Positions 46,276 to 57,654 of a DNA stretch of 64,000 bases are shown piece by piece; position 1 is the stretch's first letter; each line of letters starts with the position of its first letter. The notes under the pieces are model-generated. The model was given only the letters and a program-made list of their open reading frames with translations, was not told the DNA's origin and did no database searches. The translations under genes and the position numbers were made by a program. The stretch spans positions 124,001 through 188,000 of the forward strand of contig NZ_FNCB01000003.1 of the NCBI RefSeq assembly GCF_900100855.1. The letters are read 5' to 3'. The stretch comes from Idiomarina zobellii. Lineage in GTDB: Bacteria; Pseudomonadota; Gammaproteobacteria; Enterobacterales; Alteromonadaceae.

Positions 46276-47139
46276 TTAAGCGGTAGCGCTGAATGAGTCC
46301 ACGGATGGACGAACTTTATTGTCGTAGAAAGAAGCAACCATAGCGCCGCGTTCTGGCGCAGACAGAGTTTTCTTGCCTTGCTCAGCGGGTGCTGCGCTGC
46401 CAGAAGAGCCTTTGTCCGAGCCTTCACCTTCTAAGCTTTTCTTAAATGGCGCATTAATACTGATATCAGGATTGCTATTTTCTCCCTCTTCACCAGACTT
46501 AATTTGCTGCTGCGCCAACTCAGCACGCGCCTGCGTTGCTTTATTAGTTGCTTCGGCAGCTATGGCTCGGTCAGCGGCAGACGGTTCTGCCGGTGCCATT
46601 GCAGCACGACGTACCACCTGCATTTTCTGAATGGTTGCTTGAGGGTCGCCCTGAACCGGACTAACGTCAATCTGAACCTCACCGCCAACGGCATAAGACT
46701 TACCATCGGGACCACGTTCGTATTCATAAGAAGGTGAACCGGCATATTGCCCGCCAACAGCCGCATGCGCTTGTTCGTGCACACGCACTTCCTGATCACG
46801 ACTTTTTAGCTCATCAACTTTTTCGAGCTCCTGCTCGTCGAGCTTTTGGCCATTCGGTTTCTTTTCTTCGGTCGCGTCAGCTTTTTTCTCGCCCTTAGTT
46901 TCTTCGGACTCAGAGCCTTTAGCCTCAGCACCTTTTTCACCTTCAGCAGTCTCTTTGCCTTTTTTGGCAGCTTTGCCGTTTGGTGAATAGGTTGAAGCTG
47001 CGCTGTCAGTGCTGTTGTTTTGCTTTTCAGTTGCGGTAGGTTCACTAACCAGCGCCTTAGCGGCATTGTCCGTCTGCATCGACTCCATAGGAGGAGCCGA
47101 TGTAACAGGAATAGCCGGTAGCGCTGTGGTGATATTCAT
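46276..47139 (-). CDS. SprA-related putative metalloprotease
   Basis: A 287-residue protein of the SprA/CJM1_0395-type family. The first 100 residues are low complexity, rich in Lys, Glu and Ala. The conserved part begins VRVHEQAHAAVGGQYAG, with HEQAH resembling a zinc-protease HExxH motif, then YERGPDGKSYAVGGEV and VVRRAAMAPAEPSAADRAIA. No signal peptide was recognised. It starts 15 bp after the downstream end of the rod-like gene, so they form a pair. Confidence 0.8.
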   Translation of the reverse strand: MNITTALPAIPVTSAPPMESMQTDNAAKALVSEPTATEKQNNSTDSAASTYSPNGKAAKKGKETAEGEKGAEAKGSESEETKGEKKADATEEKKPNGQKLDEQELEKVDELKSRDQEVRVHEQAHAAVGGQYAGSPSYEYERGPDGKSYAVGGEVQIDVSPVQGDPQATIQKMQVVRRAAMAPAEPSAADRAIAAEATNKATQARAELAQQQIKSGEEGENSNPDISINAPFKKSLEGEGSDKGSSGSAAPAEQGKKTLSAPERGAMVASFYDNKVRPSVDSFSATA

Positions 47140-47154
47140 GGCTAGAACATTCAG

Positions 47155-47472
47155 TTACGCACTAGTATCGATAAGAGTGCCCAACATTTCGTCAGCGGTT
47201 TCTACTGTACGAGTATTGGCTTCAAAGTTAGTCTGCCCTTCGTTTAACGAAACCAGCGAGTCAGTTGTACTGGCGGCGTTAACACTTTGCGCCGTTTCAG
47301 TCGCTGTTTCGGTAGCTGGCTGACCACCATTTGTATTGGCATTGTCTTGCTGCTGCACGTCGTTACGACCCGCTGCAGATGCAATTTCCTGGCTTGCTTC
47401 AGATACTTGCTGGTTTGCACGTTGCATACCCTGCAGGCCTGTATTCATAGCTGCGCCAATTTCCATACTCAC
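47155..47472 (-). CDS. Flagellar rod C-terminal-like small protein
   Basis: A 105-residue protein. The N-terminal part (GLQGMQRANQQVSEASQEIA) and the C-terminus (SLVSLNEGQTNFEANTRTV, then ADEMLGTLIDTSA) resemble the two terminal helices shared by flagellar axial proteins such as FlgC/FlgG. The middle is a Gln/Asn/Thr-rich linker. Its role is unknown. No flagellar cluster is near. Confidence 0.6.
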   Translation of the reverse strand: MSMEIGAAMNTGLQGMQRANQQVSEASQEIASAAGRNDVQQQDNANTNGGQPATETATETAQSVNAASTTDSLVSLNEGQTNFEANTRTVETADEMLGTLIDTSA

Positions 47473-47572
47473 CTCTCTTGCGCAAGGAGATCATTGCGCT
47501 TACTTCGAAGAACCTACCCTCCAGTATTGATTATATTTTGTTCATTTTCAAGTGCTGAAGGGTTAAATTCTT

Positions 47573-48712
47573 TTACGCGTGTTGTTGAATTTGGTTCAAC
47601 AAAGCTTTCCAGTGACGCTTCTGCTCAGCAAGAGATTCACGCATGTCATCGACCTGTTTTTTCAATGCATCAATGTCATGGTTTAAGTGATCTTTTAAGT
47701 CCTGAGCTTTAGAGTCCAGCAGCTTTTTACGCGCTTTGTAGTATTCACGTAACTGCGTACCCAGTTGTTCGTAGTGCTCGTGCGCTTTTTCGAACAATGA
47801 CTCTGGTGCGCTCAGGGCCTTCTGACGAGCCACTTTTAACTGCATTTGCAGCTTCGCACGCTCGACTTGATACGGCGAGCTGCGTTTTAGGTTACGCGCT
47901 AAACCGAACCAACTGCTGGCACGAATAAGCCATTTGGTCGGGTCAAACTGCCACCAGCGAATGCCATTGCGATAATCACTCGCAAAAATGTGGTGATAGT
48001 TATGATAGCCCTCGCCGAAGGTCATAAACGCCAGTACGCCATTGTCGCGCGCCGTGTTTTTGTCCGTGTAAGGCTGTTTGCCCCAAATATGCGCCAGCGA
48101 GTTAATAAAGAACGTGGTGTGGTGGTTAAGCACTAGGCGCAATACACCAATAACCAATAAGCCGGCCCAAACATCGCCCAGCATAAAGCCGGCGGCAATT
48201 GGCCAACCGAAGTTCACGAACAGCGTCAGCGGCAGGTAATACTTGTGCTGCCACATAACGATAGGATCTTTCTGTAAGTCTTTGACATTGTCGTAGTCGG
48301 AATAACGACTCGCCTGATACTCACGCAGCATCCAGCCAATGTGCGAATACCAAAAACCGCGCTTCGCCGAATACGGGTCTTTGTCGTTGTCATCGACATG
48401 TGTGTGGTGCACTCGGTGATCGGACGACCAGTGCAAGGCACTATTTTGCAGCGCCACAGCACCGCCTATTGCGAATAAAAAGCGCAATACCGGGTTAGCG
48501 TCGTACGTACGGTGCGCCCATAAACGATGGTAGCCCGCAGTAATGGAAATACCCGCAAAACATGCGGTACCAAACATAACCCACCAAAATTCTGCGCCAA
48601 TACCGACGGTGAACGCATATAAAGGAACACCAATGGCGGCTATAGCGAAAGTAATGGAGAACACTAGGGTGTTAAGCCAAATAAGAGGGGGTTTTTCAAA
48701 ATTCTTTTGCAT
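47573..48712 (-). CDS. Acyl-CoA/acyl-lipid delta-9 desaturase
   Basis: A di-iron membrane desaturase that introduces a double bond into saturated acyl chains. The three His boxes are HRLWAH, HRVHHTH and HNYHH, with four transmembrane segments. The last 85 residues form a charged coiled coil (from about LFEKAHEHYEQLGTQLREYY), longer than in short desaturases. The product is 379 residues. It is divergent from fabR with a shared FabR-type operator. Confidence 0.9.
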   Translation of the reverse strand: MQKNFEKPPLIWLNTLVFSITFAIAAIGVPLYAFTVGIGAEFWWVMFGTACFAGISITAGYHRLWAHRTYDANPVLRFLFAIGGAVALQNSALHWSSDHRVHHTHVDDNDKDPYSAKRGFWYSHIGWMLREYQASRYSDYDNVKDLQKDPIVMWQHKYYLPLTLFVNFGWPIAAGFMLGDVWAGLLVIGVLRLVLNHHTTFFINSLAHIWGKQPYTDKNTARDNGVLAFMTFGEGYHNYHHIFASDYRNGIRWWQFDPTKWLIRASSWFGLARNLKRSSPYQVERAKLQMQLKVARQKALSAPESLFEKAHEHYEQLGTQLREYYKARKKLLDSKAQDLKDHLNHDIDALKKQVDDMRESLAEQKRHWKALLNQIQQHA

Positions 48713-48753
48713 GTATATAACCTAAAACAATCAAAAAAGTCAGGTGACAAAAC

Positions 48754-48771
48754 AGCGTACACCTGTTCGCT
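48754..48771. promoter_or_regulatory. FabR-type operator
   Basis: AGCGTACACCTGTTCGCT lies in the 152-bp gap between the desaturase and fabR. It matches the FabR box known upstream of E. coli fabA and fabB (AGCGTACA then GTGTTNGCT). The inferred effect is repression of the desaturase, and possibly of fabR itself, when unsaturated acyl thioesters are abundant. Confidence 0.8.
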
Positions 48772-48864
48772 GAATGTACGGGTTTTGCTTTCAAATTACA
48801 AGCGGAAAATGTGTAAAGACCTGTGTTACTATTCGTTCAATAACAGCGAAGGATGGCAACAAAT

Positions 48865-49476
48865 ATGGCTGGGGTTCGAGCAAAACAGAAAGAAAAGACG
48901 CGCCGCGCACTGATTAACGCAGCGATGAATCAGCTTAGCGCTGAAGCCGGCTTTTCCAGCTTAAGTTTACGCGAAGTAGCACGCGAGGCAGGTATTGCAC
49001 CAACGTCTTTTTACCGGCACTTTCGCGACATGGATGAGTTAGGACTCACTCTGGTTGATGAGTGCGGTTTAGCCTTGCGTCAACTACTTCGCCAGGCGCG
49101 ACAACGCATTGAAACCGGCGGCTCTATTATCCGAGTGTCAGTAGAAACCTTTATGCAATTTGTGGCGGAAAACACGGCAATTTTTCGGCTACTTCTGCAG
49201 GAGCGCTCAGGCCGTTCGCGCAGCTTTCGTTTAGCGGTTGTGCGTGAAATTGAGCATTTTAAAGCTGAGCTGGAAGAGTATTTAGTGAATGAGCAGTCGT
49301 TTTCTCGTGAATTAGCAGAGCTGCAGTCAGACACTATTGCCAAGATTGTATTCAGTGCCGGGGCTGACTGTTTCGACGTAAACGAAGAAGAACGCGAACG
49401 CATTACCGAAACGACTATAGCGCAAGTGCGCCTGGTTGCGCGTGGCGCCGAAGCAACAAAACGATTTATGAAGTAA
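48865..49476 (+). CDS. fabR: Unsaturated fatty acid regulator FabR (TetR family)
   Basis: A TetR-type repressor. [20 protein letters not shown], then [20 protein letters not shown], closely match E. coli FabR, including the helix-turn-helix. I used ATG 48865, which matches the E. coli start; another ATG is 12 bases upstream. The product is 203 residues, divergent from the desaturase. Confidence 0.93.
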   Translation: MAGVRAKQKEKTRRALINAAMNQLSAEAGFSSLSLREVAREAGIAPTSFYRHFRDMDELGLTLVDECGLALRQLLRQARQRIETGGSIIRVSVETFMQFVAENTAIFRLLLQERSGRSRSFRLAVVREIEHFKAELEEYLVNEQSFSRELAELQSDTIAKIVFSAGADCFDVNEEERERITETTIAQVRLVARGAEATKRFMK

Positions 49477-49508
49477 ACCTAAACATTAGAACAACAACGG
49501 AGACAACT

Positions 49509-51527
49509 ATGCTTTTACGTGTAGCAGGGGGTATCGCGTTAGCGGCTTGGGCGGTCGATGCCGACGCCCGTGAAATGACGCTAATGGATACCGTAACAAC
49601 AGAGTCAGTACGTATGGCTGACCTCTCGCCAACGGGCGAATTTACTGCGGTTCTTCGCTCTATTCCACGTGTGCCGTATGAAGACGACGATGGTTACGGA
49701 CACACTGAGTTAGCGCTTATTAACGCGCAAGGCGAAGCTACGTCTTACCTGAGCAAAGATGACAAGTTCAGCCGCGTTAGCTTTGGCCCCAAAGGAGAGT
49801 ACCTTTATTTCACCGCTAAAAAAGACGGCGACGACTACCAGGAATTGTACCGCATGCCGGTTAATGGTGGTGGCGTACAGTCGGTGTTTGAATTCGACGG
49901 TAATATTGGCAGCTACGATTTAAGCGAAGACGGCACACAGTTAGTGTTCTTGTCCTCTGGCCCTAAAGACAGCGACAAAGAAAAGCTGTCTAAAAAAGGT
50001 TTTAAAGCCGAAGTTTATGAAGAAGACTTAACCTACACCCAGGCTTACCACGTAACGCTTGGTGAAGAAGACGCTGAAGCTAAGGCGGTAACGCCGGATG
50101 ATCAGCAAGTCTACTCAGTAGCATTTCACCCGGACAACGAACAGCTATTAGTTCGCACTGCGCCCACACCGCTTATCGATGACAACTATATGAGCAGCCA
50201 GTACCAGCTCATTGGTTTAGGTGGCGAAGTGGCTGCTACTTTTGAGGCTGAAGGCAAGTTGGGTCGTGCTGAGTTTTCACCGGACGGTCGCTACTTAGCC
50301 ATGATTCGTGCAGCGGACTATAATGACCCGTCTGCCGGCTCTTTGTTTGTTTACGATACTCGCGAACAAGAGCATCGCAACGTATTACCGAACTACGAAG
50401 GCTCGGTAAAAGACTTTACCTGGCGTACCGGTGAAGAGCTAGTCTGGCTTGGCCACCGTGGTACAGAGTCAGAAGTTCAGGCGTTAACGCTTAAATTCCT
50501 GGAAAGCCGCGTTCTGATTGAACCGGGTGAAGCCATTGTGACCAGCATTGACGGCGAAGCAGGTAAATCTGAATTTGTACTGACTGCACACCGCCCTTCT
50601 CACCCAAGCGAAGCTTTTAAGTACGCCAACGGTGGGTTAGAGCGCTTAACAGACTCGAACCCTTGGTTGTCAGAAATTGATATGCCACGTCAGGAAACCA
50701 TTACCTATGAAGCGCGCGATGGGTTAGAGCTGGAAGGTATTTTGGTTTACCCTAAAGACTACGAAGAAGGCAAAAGCTACCCGACCGTTATGGTCATTCA
50801 TGGTGGTCCTGAATCGCATTACAGCAATGGCTGGTTAGATCGCTATGCGTCGCCAGTTAAGCATGCAGCATCTAAGGGCTATGCGTTGTTCTTCCCTAAC
50901 TACCGTGGCAGCACCGGACGTGGCGTTGAGTTCTCAAAGCTTGGCCAAAACGACTACGCGGGTAAAGAATTCGACGACATTGTTGATGCCAAAGAGCACC
51001 TAGTGGCCATGGGCATTGCTGATGAGTTTCGCGTTGGTATTACCGGCGGCTCTTACGGTGGTTATGCTTCTGCCTGGGGCGCAACGGCGCAGACTGAGCA
51101 CTTCGCAGCTAGCGTTATGTTCGTCGGTATTAGCAATAACTTGTCAAAATTCGGCACCACCGATATTCCTAAAGAAATGCACGCCGTTCACGCGCGTAGC
51201 TACCCTTGGGACAAGTGGGAATGGTACTTAGAGCGCAGCCCTATTTATCATGCAGAGAAAGCGCGTACGCCAATTCTGATTATGCACGGTAAAGAAGACA
51301 CGCGTGTACACCCGTCACAGTCGATGGAATTGTATCGTTACCTGAAAACTCACGGTAATGTGCCAGTACGCTTGGTGTTCTACCCGGGCGAAGGTCACGG
51401 TAACCGCAAAGTAGCGGCACAGTTGGACTACGGCATGCGTTTCATGCGTTGGATGGATACCTTCTTAATGGAAAAATCAGAAGAGAAGCCTCCGTTCGAA
51501 CTGCCACACGCAGAACAACTGAAGTAA
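49509..51527 (+). CDS. S9 family prolyl oligopeptidase-like peptidase
   Basis: A secreted or periplasmic serine peptidase of 672 residues. A short signal peptide (cleavage near ADA-RE) is followed by a beta-propeller (about 30-400) and an alpha/beta-hydrolase domain. The nucleophile motif is GITGGSYGGYAS, the Asp is in MHGKEDTRVHPSQS, and the His in YPGEGHGNRK. It resembles the S9C (acyl-aminoacyl/dipeptidyl) group. It fits the peptide-based nutrition of Idiomarina. Confidence 0.9.
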   Translation: MLLRVAGGIALAAWAVDADAREMTLMDTVTTESVRMADLSPTGEFTAVLRSIPRVPYEDDDGYGHTELALINAQGEATSYLSKDDKFSRVSFGPKGEYLYFTAKKDGDDYQELYRMPVNGGGVQSVFEFDGNIGSYDLSEDGTQLVFLSSGPKDSDKEKLSKKGFKAEVYEEDLTYTQAYHVTLGEEDAEAKAVTPDDQQVYSVAFHPDNEQLLVRTAPTPLIDDNYMSSQYQLIGLGGEVAATFEAEGKLGRAEFSPDGRYLAMIRAADYNDPSAGSLFVYDTREQEHRNVLPNYEGSVKDFTWRTGEELVWLGHRGTESEVQALTLKFLESRVLIEPGEAIVTSIDGEAGKSEFVLTAHRPSHPSEAFKYANGGLERLTDSNPWLSEIDMPRQETITYEARDGLELEGILVYPKDYEEGKSYPTVMVIHGGPESHYSNGWLDRYASPVKHAASKGYALFFPNYRGSTGRGVEFSKLGQNDYAGKEFDDIVDAKEHLVAMGIADEFRVGITGGSYGGYASAWGATAQTEHFAASVMFVGISNNLSKFGTTDIPKEMHAVHARSYPWDKWEWYLERSPIYHAEKARTPILIMHGKEDTRVHPSQSMELYRYLKTHGNVPVRLVFYPGEGHGNRKVAAQLDYGMRFMRWMDTFLMEKSEEKPPFELPHAEQLK

Positions 51528-51558
51528 GTCTTATCGCCCCGTTCAATCGGGGCATTAA

Positions 51559-51594
51559 AAAACCCCGCAGCACATAGTGTGTTGCGGGGTTTTT
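51559..51594. terminator. Bidirectional intrinsic terminator
   Basis: AAAAAACCCCGCA, a loop, TGCGGGGTTTTT: a strong GC stem flanked by A-run and T-run. It lies between the convergent S9 peptidase and pckA genes and can serve both. Confidence 0.93.
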
Positions 51595-51617
51595 AGTATT
51601 TAACCTTATACCGTTGG

Positions 51618-53219
51618 CTAAAGCTTAGGACCAGCTGCCACTAAGGCTTTACCGTTCTCGGTGTCGGTAAACTTCTCGAAATTGGCCACGAAACGTTCCG
51701 CTAAGTCTTTCGCACGAACGTCCCACTCGCCGTCTTCTTCATAAGTTTTACGTGGGTCTAAAATGCTGCTGTCTTCAACACCAGCTAACTGAGTTGGCAT
51801 GGCCAGGTTAAAGTATGGCAGTTCAACAAACTCAGCGTCTTCAATAGAGCCGTCTAAGATAGAGTCGATGATAGCGCGCGTTGCTTTAATAGAGATACGC
51901 TTGCCAGTACCGTTCCAACCCGTGTTAACCAGGTAAGCTTCTGCGCCAGCTGCTTCCATACGTTTTACCAATACTTCTGCATACTGGGTTGGGTGCAGGC
52001 TTAAGAATGCCGCACCAAAACAGCTTGAGAAAGTCGGTGTTGGCTCAGTCACACCGCGCTCAGTACCCGCCAATTTCGCGGTAAAGCCAGACAAGAAGTG
52101 ATACTGCGCCTGCTCTTTAGTCAGCTTAGACACTGGAGGTAATACGCCAAACGCGTCAGCCGTCAGGAAAATAACTTTCTTCGCGTGACCCGCTTTAGAC
52201 ACCGGCTTAACAATGTTGTCGATGTGGTAAATAGGGTAAGAAACACGAGTGTTCTCGGTTTTCGAGTTGTCATCAAAGTCGACAACGCCATTTTCATCAA
52301 CCGCAACGTTTTCTAATAGCGCGTCGCGACGAATCGCGTTGTAAATATCCGGTTCTGCTTCTTTCGACAGGTTGATGGTTTTCGCATAACAGCCGCCTTC
52401 AAAGTTGAAGACACCATCGTCGTCCCAACCGTGCTCGTCGTCACCAATCAGTGCGCGTTTAGGGTCAGTCGACAGCGTGGTTTTACCGGTACCCGACAAG
52501 CCAAAGAAGATAGCAACGTCACCTTCTTTACCAACGTTTGCTGAACAGTGCATTGACGCAATGCCTTTTAGCGGCAGGAAGTAGTTCATCATTGAGAACA
52601 TACCTTTCTTCATTTCGCCGCCGTACCAGGTACCGCCAATTAACTGGATTTTCTCAGTTAAGTTAAACGCCACAAAGTTTTCAGAGTTCAGCTCTTGTTC
52701 TTGCCACTTAGGGTTAATGCATTTCGCACCGTTCATGACCACGAAGTCTGGCTCGAACGTTTCCAGTTCTTCTTCGCTTGGGCGAATGAACATATTTTTC
52801 ACGAAATGCGCCTGCCATGCCACTTCAGTAATGAAGCGAACCGCTAAGCGTGTATCTTCGTTAGCACCGCAATAGGTGTCGACGACAAACAAGCGTTTGT
52901 TCGACAGCTGCTCAGTTACTAAGCCTTTCAGTTCTTTCCAGGTTTCAGTCGACAGTGGTTTATTGTCGTTTTTACCCTGGTCGGCCCACCAAACAGTGTC
53001 TCGTGTGGTGTCGTCGCGAACAATGTATTTGTCTTTTGGTGAACGGCCGGTAAATATTCCGGTATCGACAGCAACCGCTCCTAAATCCGTTACCGTGCCT
53101 TTTTCGTAACCCTGCAGGTCATCGCGAGTTTCTTCTTCAAACAGCAGGTCGTAGGACGGGTTGTGGACGATTTCTTCGACATCGGTGATGCCGTAGCGGC
53201 TCAGATCCAGATTTGGCAT
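51618..53219 (-). CDS. pckA: Phosphoenolpyruvate carboxykinase (ATP)
   Basis: Converts oxaloacetate and ATP to PEP, the entry to gluconeogenesis. The 533-residue product has RSPKDKY (about 59-65), the kinase 1a P-loop [11 protein letters not shown] (about 241-251), [21 protein letters not shown] (kinase 2) and an [10 protein letters not shown] segment. It ends in TAG, with an in-frame TAA three sense codons later. It suits a metabolism fed by amino acids. Confidence 0.97.
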   Translation of the reverse strand: MPNLDLSRYGITDVEEIVHNPSYDLLFEEETRDDLQGYEKGTVTDLGAVAVDTGIFTGRSPKDKYIVRDDTTRDTVWWADQGKNDNKPLSTETWKELKGLVTEQLSNKRLFVVDTYCGANEDTRLAVRFITEVAWQAHFVKNMFIRPSEEELETFEPDFVVMNGAKCINPKWQEQELNSENFVAFNLTEKIQLIGGTWYGGEMKKGMFSMMNYFLPLKGIASMHCSANVGKEGDVAIFFGLSGTGKTTLSTDPKRALIGDDEHGWDDDGVFNFEGGCYAKTINLSKEAEPDIYNAIRRDALLENVAVDENGVVDFDDNSKTENTRVSYPIYHIDNIVKPVSKAGHAKKVIFLTADAFGVLPPVSKLTKEQAQYHFLSGFTAKLAGTERGVTEPTPTFSSCFGAAFLSLHPTQYAEVLVKRMEAAGAEAYLVNTGWNGTGKRISIKATRAIIDSILDGSIEDAEFVELPYFNLAMPTQLAGVEDSSILDPRKTYEEDGEWDVRAKDLAERFVANFEKFTDTENGKALVAAGPKL

Positions 53220-53429
53220 GACGTAAGGCTCCTGAGATTACGGTCTTGTACGTTAACGTTTAGGTCAGTTGCGCTTACTTGAAACATCCTGTTCAGTAAT
53301 TGGGCAACCGGCTGAAATTCAGGGCGCGAATAGTAACCCGATTGACTAAAAAAAGATAGGGCAAAATTTTCTCAGTTCGTTAGAATGCCCGCCTGACTTA
53401 AGTAGGGGCAGTAAGCTTTTTGGACATTT

Positions 53430-54749
53430 ATGCGTGATTCATTTCATAGCCGCATTGGCTTTATTTTAGCGGCCGCGGGTTCCGCTGTCGGGCTCGGCAA
53501 CATTTGGGGCTTTCCGACGCAAGTCGCCAACCATGGTGGTGGCGCTTTTTTACTCGTGTACCTGTGCGTTATTTTTATTTTGGCTATTCCCGCCCTTTAT
53601 AGCGAACTGCTCATAGGTCACAGCGCACAGGCTAACCCGGTTAAGTCATTGACTCTGCTTTCCGGCGGTAAAGCTCGCCCGGTCGGTAGGTTAATGGGCT
53701 ATTTGAACGTACTGGGCTCATGCTTAATGCTGAGCTTCTATCACGTAGTCGCCGGTTGGATGGTGGTTCACGCACTCGGCTTCTTAGCCAAAGGCGTTGG
53801 CCTCACATCGGTGTCCGAATTCCTGCTGAACAGCTCTATGCCGCGCGACTTAATATTCACGGGGCTGTTTTTAACCGCCACCGCATTAGTCGTCTTCCAG
53901 GGCGTGGAAAAAGGTATTGAGCGTTGGTCCAAGCGTTTAATGCCAACATTGGTGGTTCTGCTAGTCGGCCTGATTATTTACATGCTGACGTTACCAGGCG
54001 CCAGCGTCGGTTTAGAACGTTACCTGATACCGGACTTCACACAAATAACCAATACCAGTATTTTGGTTGCCGCTATGGGTCAGGCATTCTTCTCACTGTC
54101 GATTGGCCTGGGCGGCATGATGATTTATGGCTCGTACTTAAAGCCCGGTGCAAAACTGGGTCGTTTGAGCCTTTCAGTTGCAGCGCTTGATACCTTCATA
54201 GCGTTTTTAGCCGGCTTACTGATTATTCCAGCACTATACGCAGGCATTCATTTAGGCGTTTCCGTTGGTGAAGGCACCGAGCTGGTTGGCGAAGGACAGC
54301 TCATTTTTGCGGTACTGCCGGAGCTATTCAACAGCATGGGCGTTGCCGGGCCGTTTGTCGCGTTTGCATTCTTTAGCTTACTGAGTATTGCCGCGCTAAC
54401 CTCGACCATTGCTCAGGCGGAAGTTCCTGTGTCTTATTGCATTGAAGAGCGCAAACTGAGCCGCCCGGTTGCAACCGCCGCGTCATTAGCGCTTATTGGT
54501 GTGTTCTCACTATTACTGATTTTATTCTTCGAGCCACTGTTTGGTTGGGTCGTCACCGCTGTGACACAGTTCCAGCTGCCGCTGTCTGGCTTATTCTATT
54601 TACTGGTAGTGGGTTGGTTATGGCGCCGCAGCAACCACTTAAAAGAAATTGCTGCGGGCAGTTTCGGGCTTACGTTATTGCGCTGGCACATTCGTTACTT
54701 ATGCCCGGTTCTAATGAGTATCGTATTTTACCACGTAGCCCTTAGCTAA
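53430..54749 (+). CDS. Sodium-dependent transporter, NSS family
   Basis: A sodium symporter of the LeuT/MhsT fold, 439 residues with about 11 transmembrane helices. The family signature in TM1 is IGFILAAAGSAVGLGNIWGFP. The unwound TM6 region is QAFFSLSIGLGGMMIYGSYL. It probably carries amino acids, but the substrate is not known. The gene is convergent with coaD, with 17 bp between stops. Confidence 0.9.
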   Translation: MRDSFHSRIGFILAAAGSAVGLGNIWGFPTQVANHGGGAFLLVYLCVIFILAIPALYSELLIGHSAQANPVKSLTLLSGGKARPVGRLMGYLNVLGSCLMLSFYHVVAGWMVVHALGFLAKGVGLTSVSEFLLNSSMPRDLIFTGLFLTATALVVFQGVEKGIERWSKRLMPTLVVLLVGLIIYMLTLPGASVGLERYLIPDFTQITNTSILVAAMGQAFFSLSIGLGGMMIYGSYLKPGAKLGRLSLSVAALDTFIAFLAGLLIIPALYAGIHLGVSVGEGTELVGEGQLIFAVLPELFNSMGVAGPFVAFAFFSLLSIAALTSTIAQAEVPVSYCIEERKLSRPVATAASLALIGVFSLLLILFFEPLFGWVVTAVTQFQLPLSGLFYLLVVGWLWRRSNHLKEIAAGSFGLTLLRWHIRYLCPVLMSIVFYHVALS

Positions 54750-54766
54750 TACTGTCGGGTCAGGCA

Positions 54767-55285
<519 letters not shown>

Positions 55286-55421
55286 TTATCGCTCAAATTT
55301 CCCTAAAGAGTACACGCAATTGGACACCAAACAAAAGTCTGAAATTGAAATTAAGGATGCGAGTTGGGGCTAACATCAGTAAACTAGAGGGTAACGAATT
55401 TTTCAAATCATGGAGTCGAAC

Positions 55422-56612
55422 ATGAGTTCTGCGTTTTACCAGCAACTGGCCGACCAACTGGCTGAAACCAAAGCCGAAGGGCTTTACAAGAAAGAGCGTA
55501 TTATTACCTCTGACCAAAGTTCTGAAATTACTGTTAATGACCACCGTGTGCTTAACTTCTGCGCCAATAACTACTTAGGTTTGGCGAACCACCCTGACCT
55601 TATTGCGGCAGCCAAAAAAGGTCTGGACGAGCATGGTTTTGGTACGGCTTCTGTCCGTTTTATTTGCGGTACACAGGACATTCACAAAACGCTGGAACAA
55701 AAGCTGAGTGACTTTTTAGGCACCGAAGACACCATTTTGTATTCGTCGTGCTTTGATGCGAACGGCGGCTTGTTCGAAACGCTGATGGGGCCGGAAGACG
55801 CCATTATTAGTGACGAGCTGAACCACGCCAGCATCATTGACGGCATCCGTTTAAGCAAAGCCAAGCGTTACCGTTACAAAAACAACAATCTGGAAGACCT
55901 GGAAGCACAGCTTAAGCAGGCTGACGCTGACGGCGCGCGTCATAAGCTTATTGCTACCGACGGCGTGTTCTCTATGGACGGTGTTATTGCGGACTTAAAA
56001 GGCATTTGTGACCTGGCCGATAAATACAACGCACTGGTTATGATGGACGACTGTCACGCCACTGGTTTCTTAGGTGAGAACGGTAAAGGTACACACGAAT
56101 ACTGTGACGTATTGGGCCGTGTCGATATTATCACCGGCACCTTAGGTAAAGCATTAGGCGGTGCATCTGGTGGCTACACTTCAGGCAAGAAAGAAGTGAT
56201 TGATTGGTTACGTCAGCGTTCACGCCCATACCTGTTCTCTAACTCGGTAGCACCAGCCATTGTTCAGGCGTCTATTCGCGTACTGGAAATGCTGGAAAAT
56301 GGCCATGAACTGCGCGCTCAGTTGTGGGAAAACGCCCAGTACTTCCGTGAGAAAATGACCGCAGCTGGCTTTACCCTGAGCGGTGCTGATCACGCCATTA
56401 TTCCGGTTATGGTTGGCGATGCACGCTTAGCCTCCGAGATGTCAGACAAACTACTGGAAGAAGATATCTACGTGATCGGATTCTCCTTCCCTGTCGTTCC
56501 TAAAGGCAAAGCTCGTATCCGCACGCAAATGTCAGCGGCTCACACACGCGAACAATTGGATCGCACCATTGAAGCCTTTACCCGCATTGGTAAAGAGCTG
56601 GGTGTGATTTAA
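55422..56612 (+). CDS. kbl: Glycine C-acetyltransferase (2-amino-3-ketobutyrate CoA ligase)
   Basis: A PLP enzyme of threonine catabolism that splits 2-amino-3-ketobutyrate with CoA to glycine and acetyl-CoA. I placed the start at 55422 ([13 protein letters not shown]), with GGAG at 6 bases. [27 protein letters not shown], and the PLP-Lys motif [13 protein letters not shown] are present. The product is 396 residues. It is followed 11 bp later by tdh. Confidence 0.96.
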   Translation: MSSAFYQQLADQLAETKAEGLYKKERIITSDQSSEITVNDHRVLNFCANNYLGLANHPDLIAAAKKGLDEHGFGTASVRFICGTQDIHKTLEQKLSDFLGTEDTILYSSCFDANGGLFETLMGPEDAIISDELNHASIIDGIRLSKAKRYRYKNNNLEDLEAQLKQADADGARHKLIATDGVFSMDGVIADLKGICDLADKYNALVMMDDCHATGFLGENGKGTHEYCDVLGRVDIITGTLGKALGGASGGYTSGKKEVIDWLRQRSRPYLFSNSVAPAIVQASIRVLEMLENGHELRAQLWENAQYFREKMTAAGFTLSGADHAIIPVMVGDARLASEMSDKLLEEDIYVIGFSFPVVPKGKARIRTQMSAAHTREQLDRTIEAFTRIGKELGVI

Positions 56613-56623
56613 GGAGTATTGAA

Positions 56624-57649
56624 ATGAAAGCTTTGGCGAAACTGCATTCCAAACCCGGCATTTGGATGACCGATGTCGAGAAGCCGGAATGCGGCTATAA
56701 CGATATTCTGATTAAAATTAAGAAAACGGCAATTTGTGGTACCGACGTACACATATACAAGTGGGACGACTGGTCGCAAAAAACGATTCCGGTACCTATG
56801 GTGGTCGGTCACGAATACGTGGGCGAAGTTGCTGCTATGGGCGACGGTGTTCGTGGTTTTGAGATTGGTGATCGCGTTTCTGGCGAAGGCCATATTACTT
56901 GCGGCCACTGCCGTAACTGCCGCGCCGGCCGCCGTCACTTATGTCGCAATACGTATGGCGTTGGTGTTAACCGTCCGGGCGCATTCGCTGAGTATTTAGC
57001 ACTGCCCGCAGAAAATGCGTTTAAACTGCCAGACGATGTGACCGACGAAATGGCGTCTATTTTTGACCCATTCGGTAATGCCGTACACACGGCTCTCGCT
57101 TTTGACTTAGTCGGCGAAGACGTATTGATTACAGGCGCTGGCCCTATCGGTATTATGGCGGCAGCGGTGGCTCGTCACGTTGGCGCGCGCCATGTGGTTA
57201 TTACCGATGTTAACGAATACCGCCTGGACTTAGCCCGTAAAATGGGTGTCACCCGTGCGGTCGACGTCAGCAAAGAAAAGCTGTCTGACGTAATGACAGA
57301 GCTCGGCATGAAAGAAGGCTTTGACGTGGGACTTGAAATGTCTGGTGTGCCTTCTGCGTTTTCACAAATGCTGGCGACCATGAACCACGGCGGCAAAATT
57401 GCTATGTTAGGTATTCCGCCAGAGAATGTCGCCATTGACTGGAACGAAGTTATTTTCAAAGGTCTGGTCATTAAAGGCATTTACGGTCGTGAAATGTTCG
57501 AAACTTGGTACAAAATGGCGAGCTTGCTACAGTCAGGCTTAGATATTTCGCCGATATTAACGCACGAAATGTCAGTCGACGACTTCGAAAAAGGCTTTGA
57601 AACCATGATTTCAGGTCAGTCGGGTAAAGTCATTCTGAACTGGGACTAA
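56624..57649 (+). CDS. tdh: L-threonine 3-dehydrogenase
   Basis: A zinc-dependent alcohol dehydrogenase family enzyme that oxidises threonine to 2-amino-3-ketobutyrate. Catalytic zinc ligands lie in [10 protein letters not shown] and GHEYVGEV, and a structural zinc loop in [15 protein letters not shown]. The NAD motif is [15 protein letters not shown]. The product is 341 residues. The kbl-tdh operon is the standard one. Confidence 0.97.
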   Translation: MKALAKLHSKPGIWMTDVEKPECGYNDILIKIKKTAICGTDVHIYKWDDWSQKTIPVPMVVGHEYVGEVAAMGDGVRGFEIGDRVSGEGHITCGHCRNCRAGRRHLCRNTYGVGVNRPGAFAEYLALPAENAFKLPDDVTDEMASIFDPFGNAVHTALAFDLVGEDVLITGAGPIGIMAAAVARHVGARHVVITDVNEYRLDLARKMGVTRAVDVSKEKLSDVMTELGMKEGFDVGLEMSGVPSAFSQMLATMNHGGKIAMLGIPPENVAIDWNEVIFKGLVIKGIYGREMFETWYKMASLLQSGLDISPILTHEMSVDDFEKGFETMISGQSGKVILNWD

Positions 57650-57654
57650 ACCCT

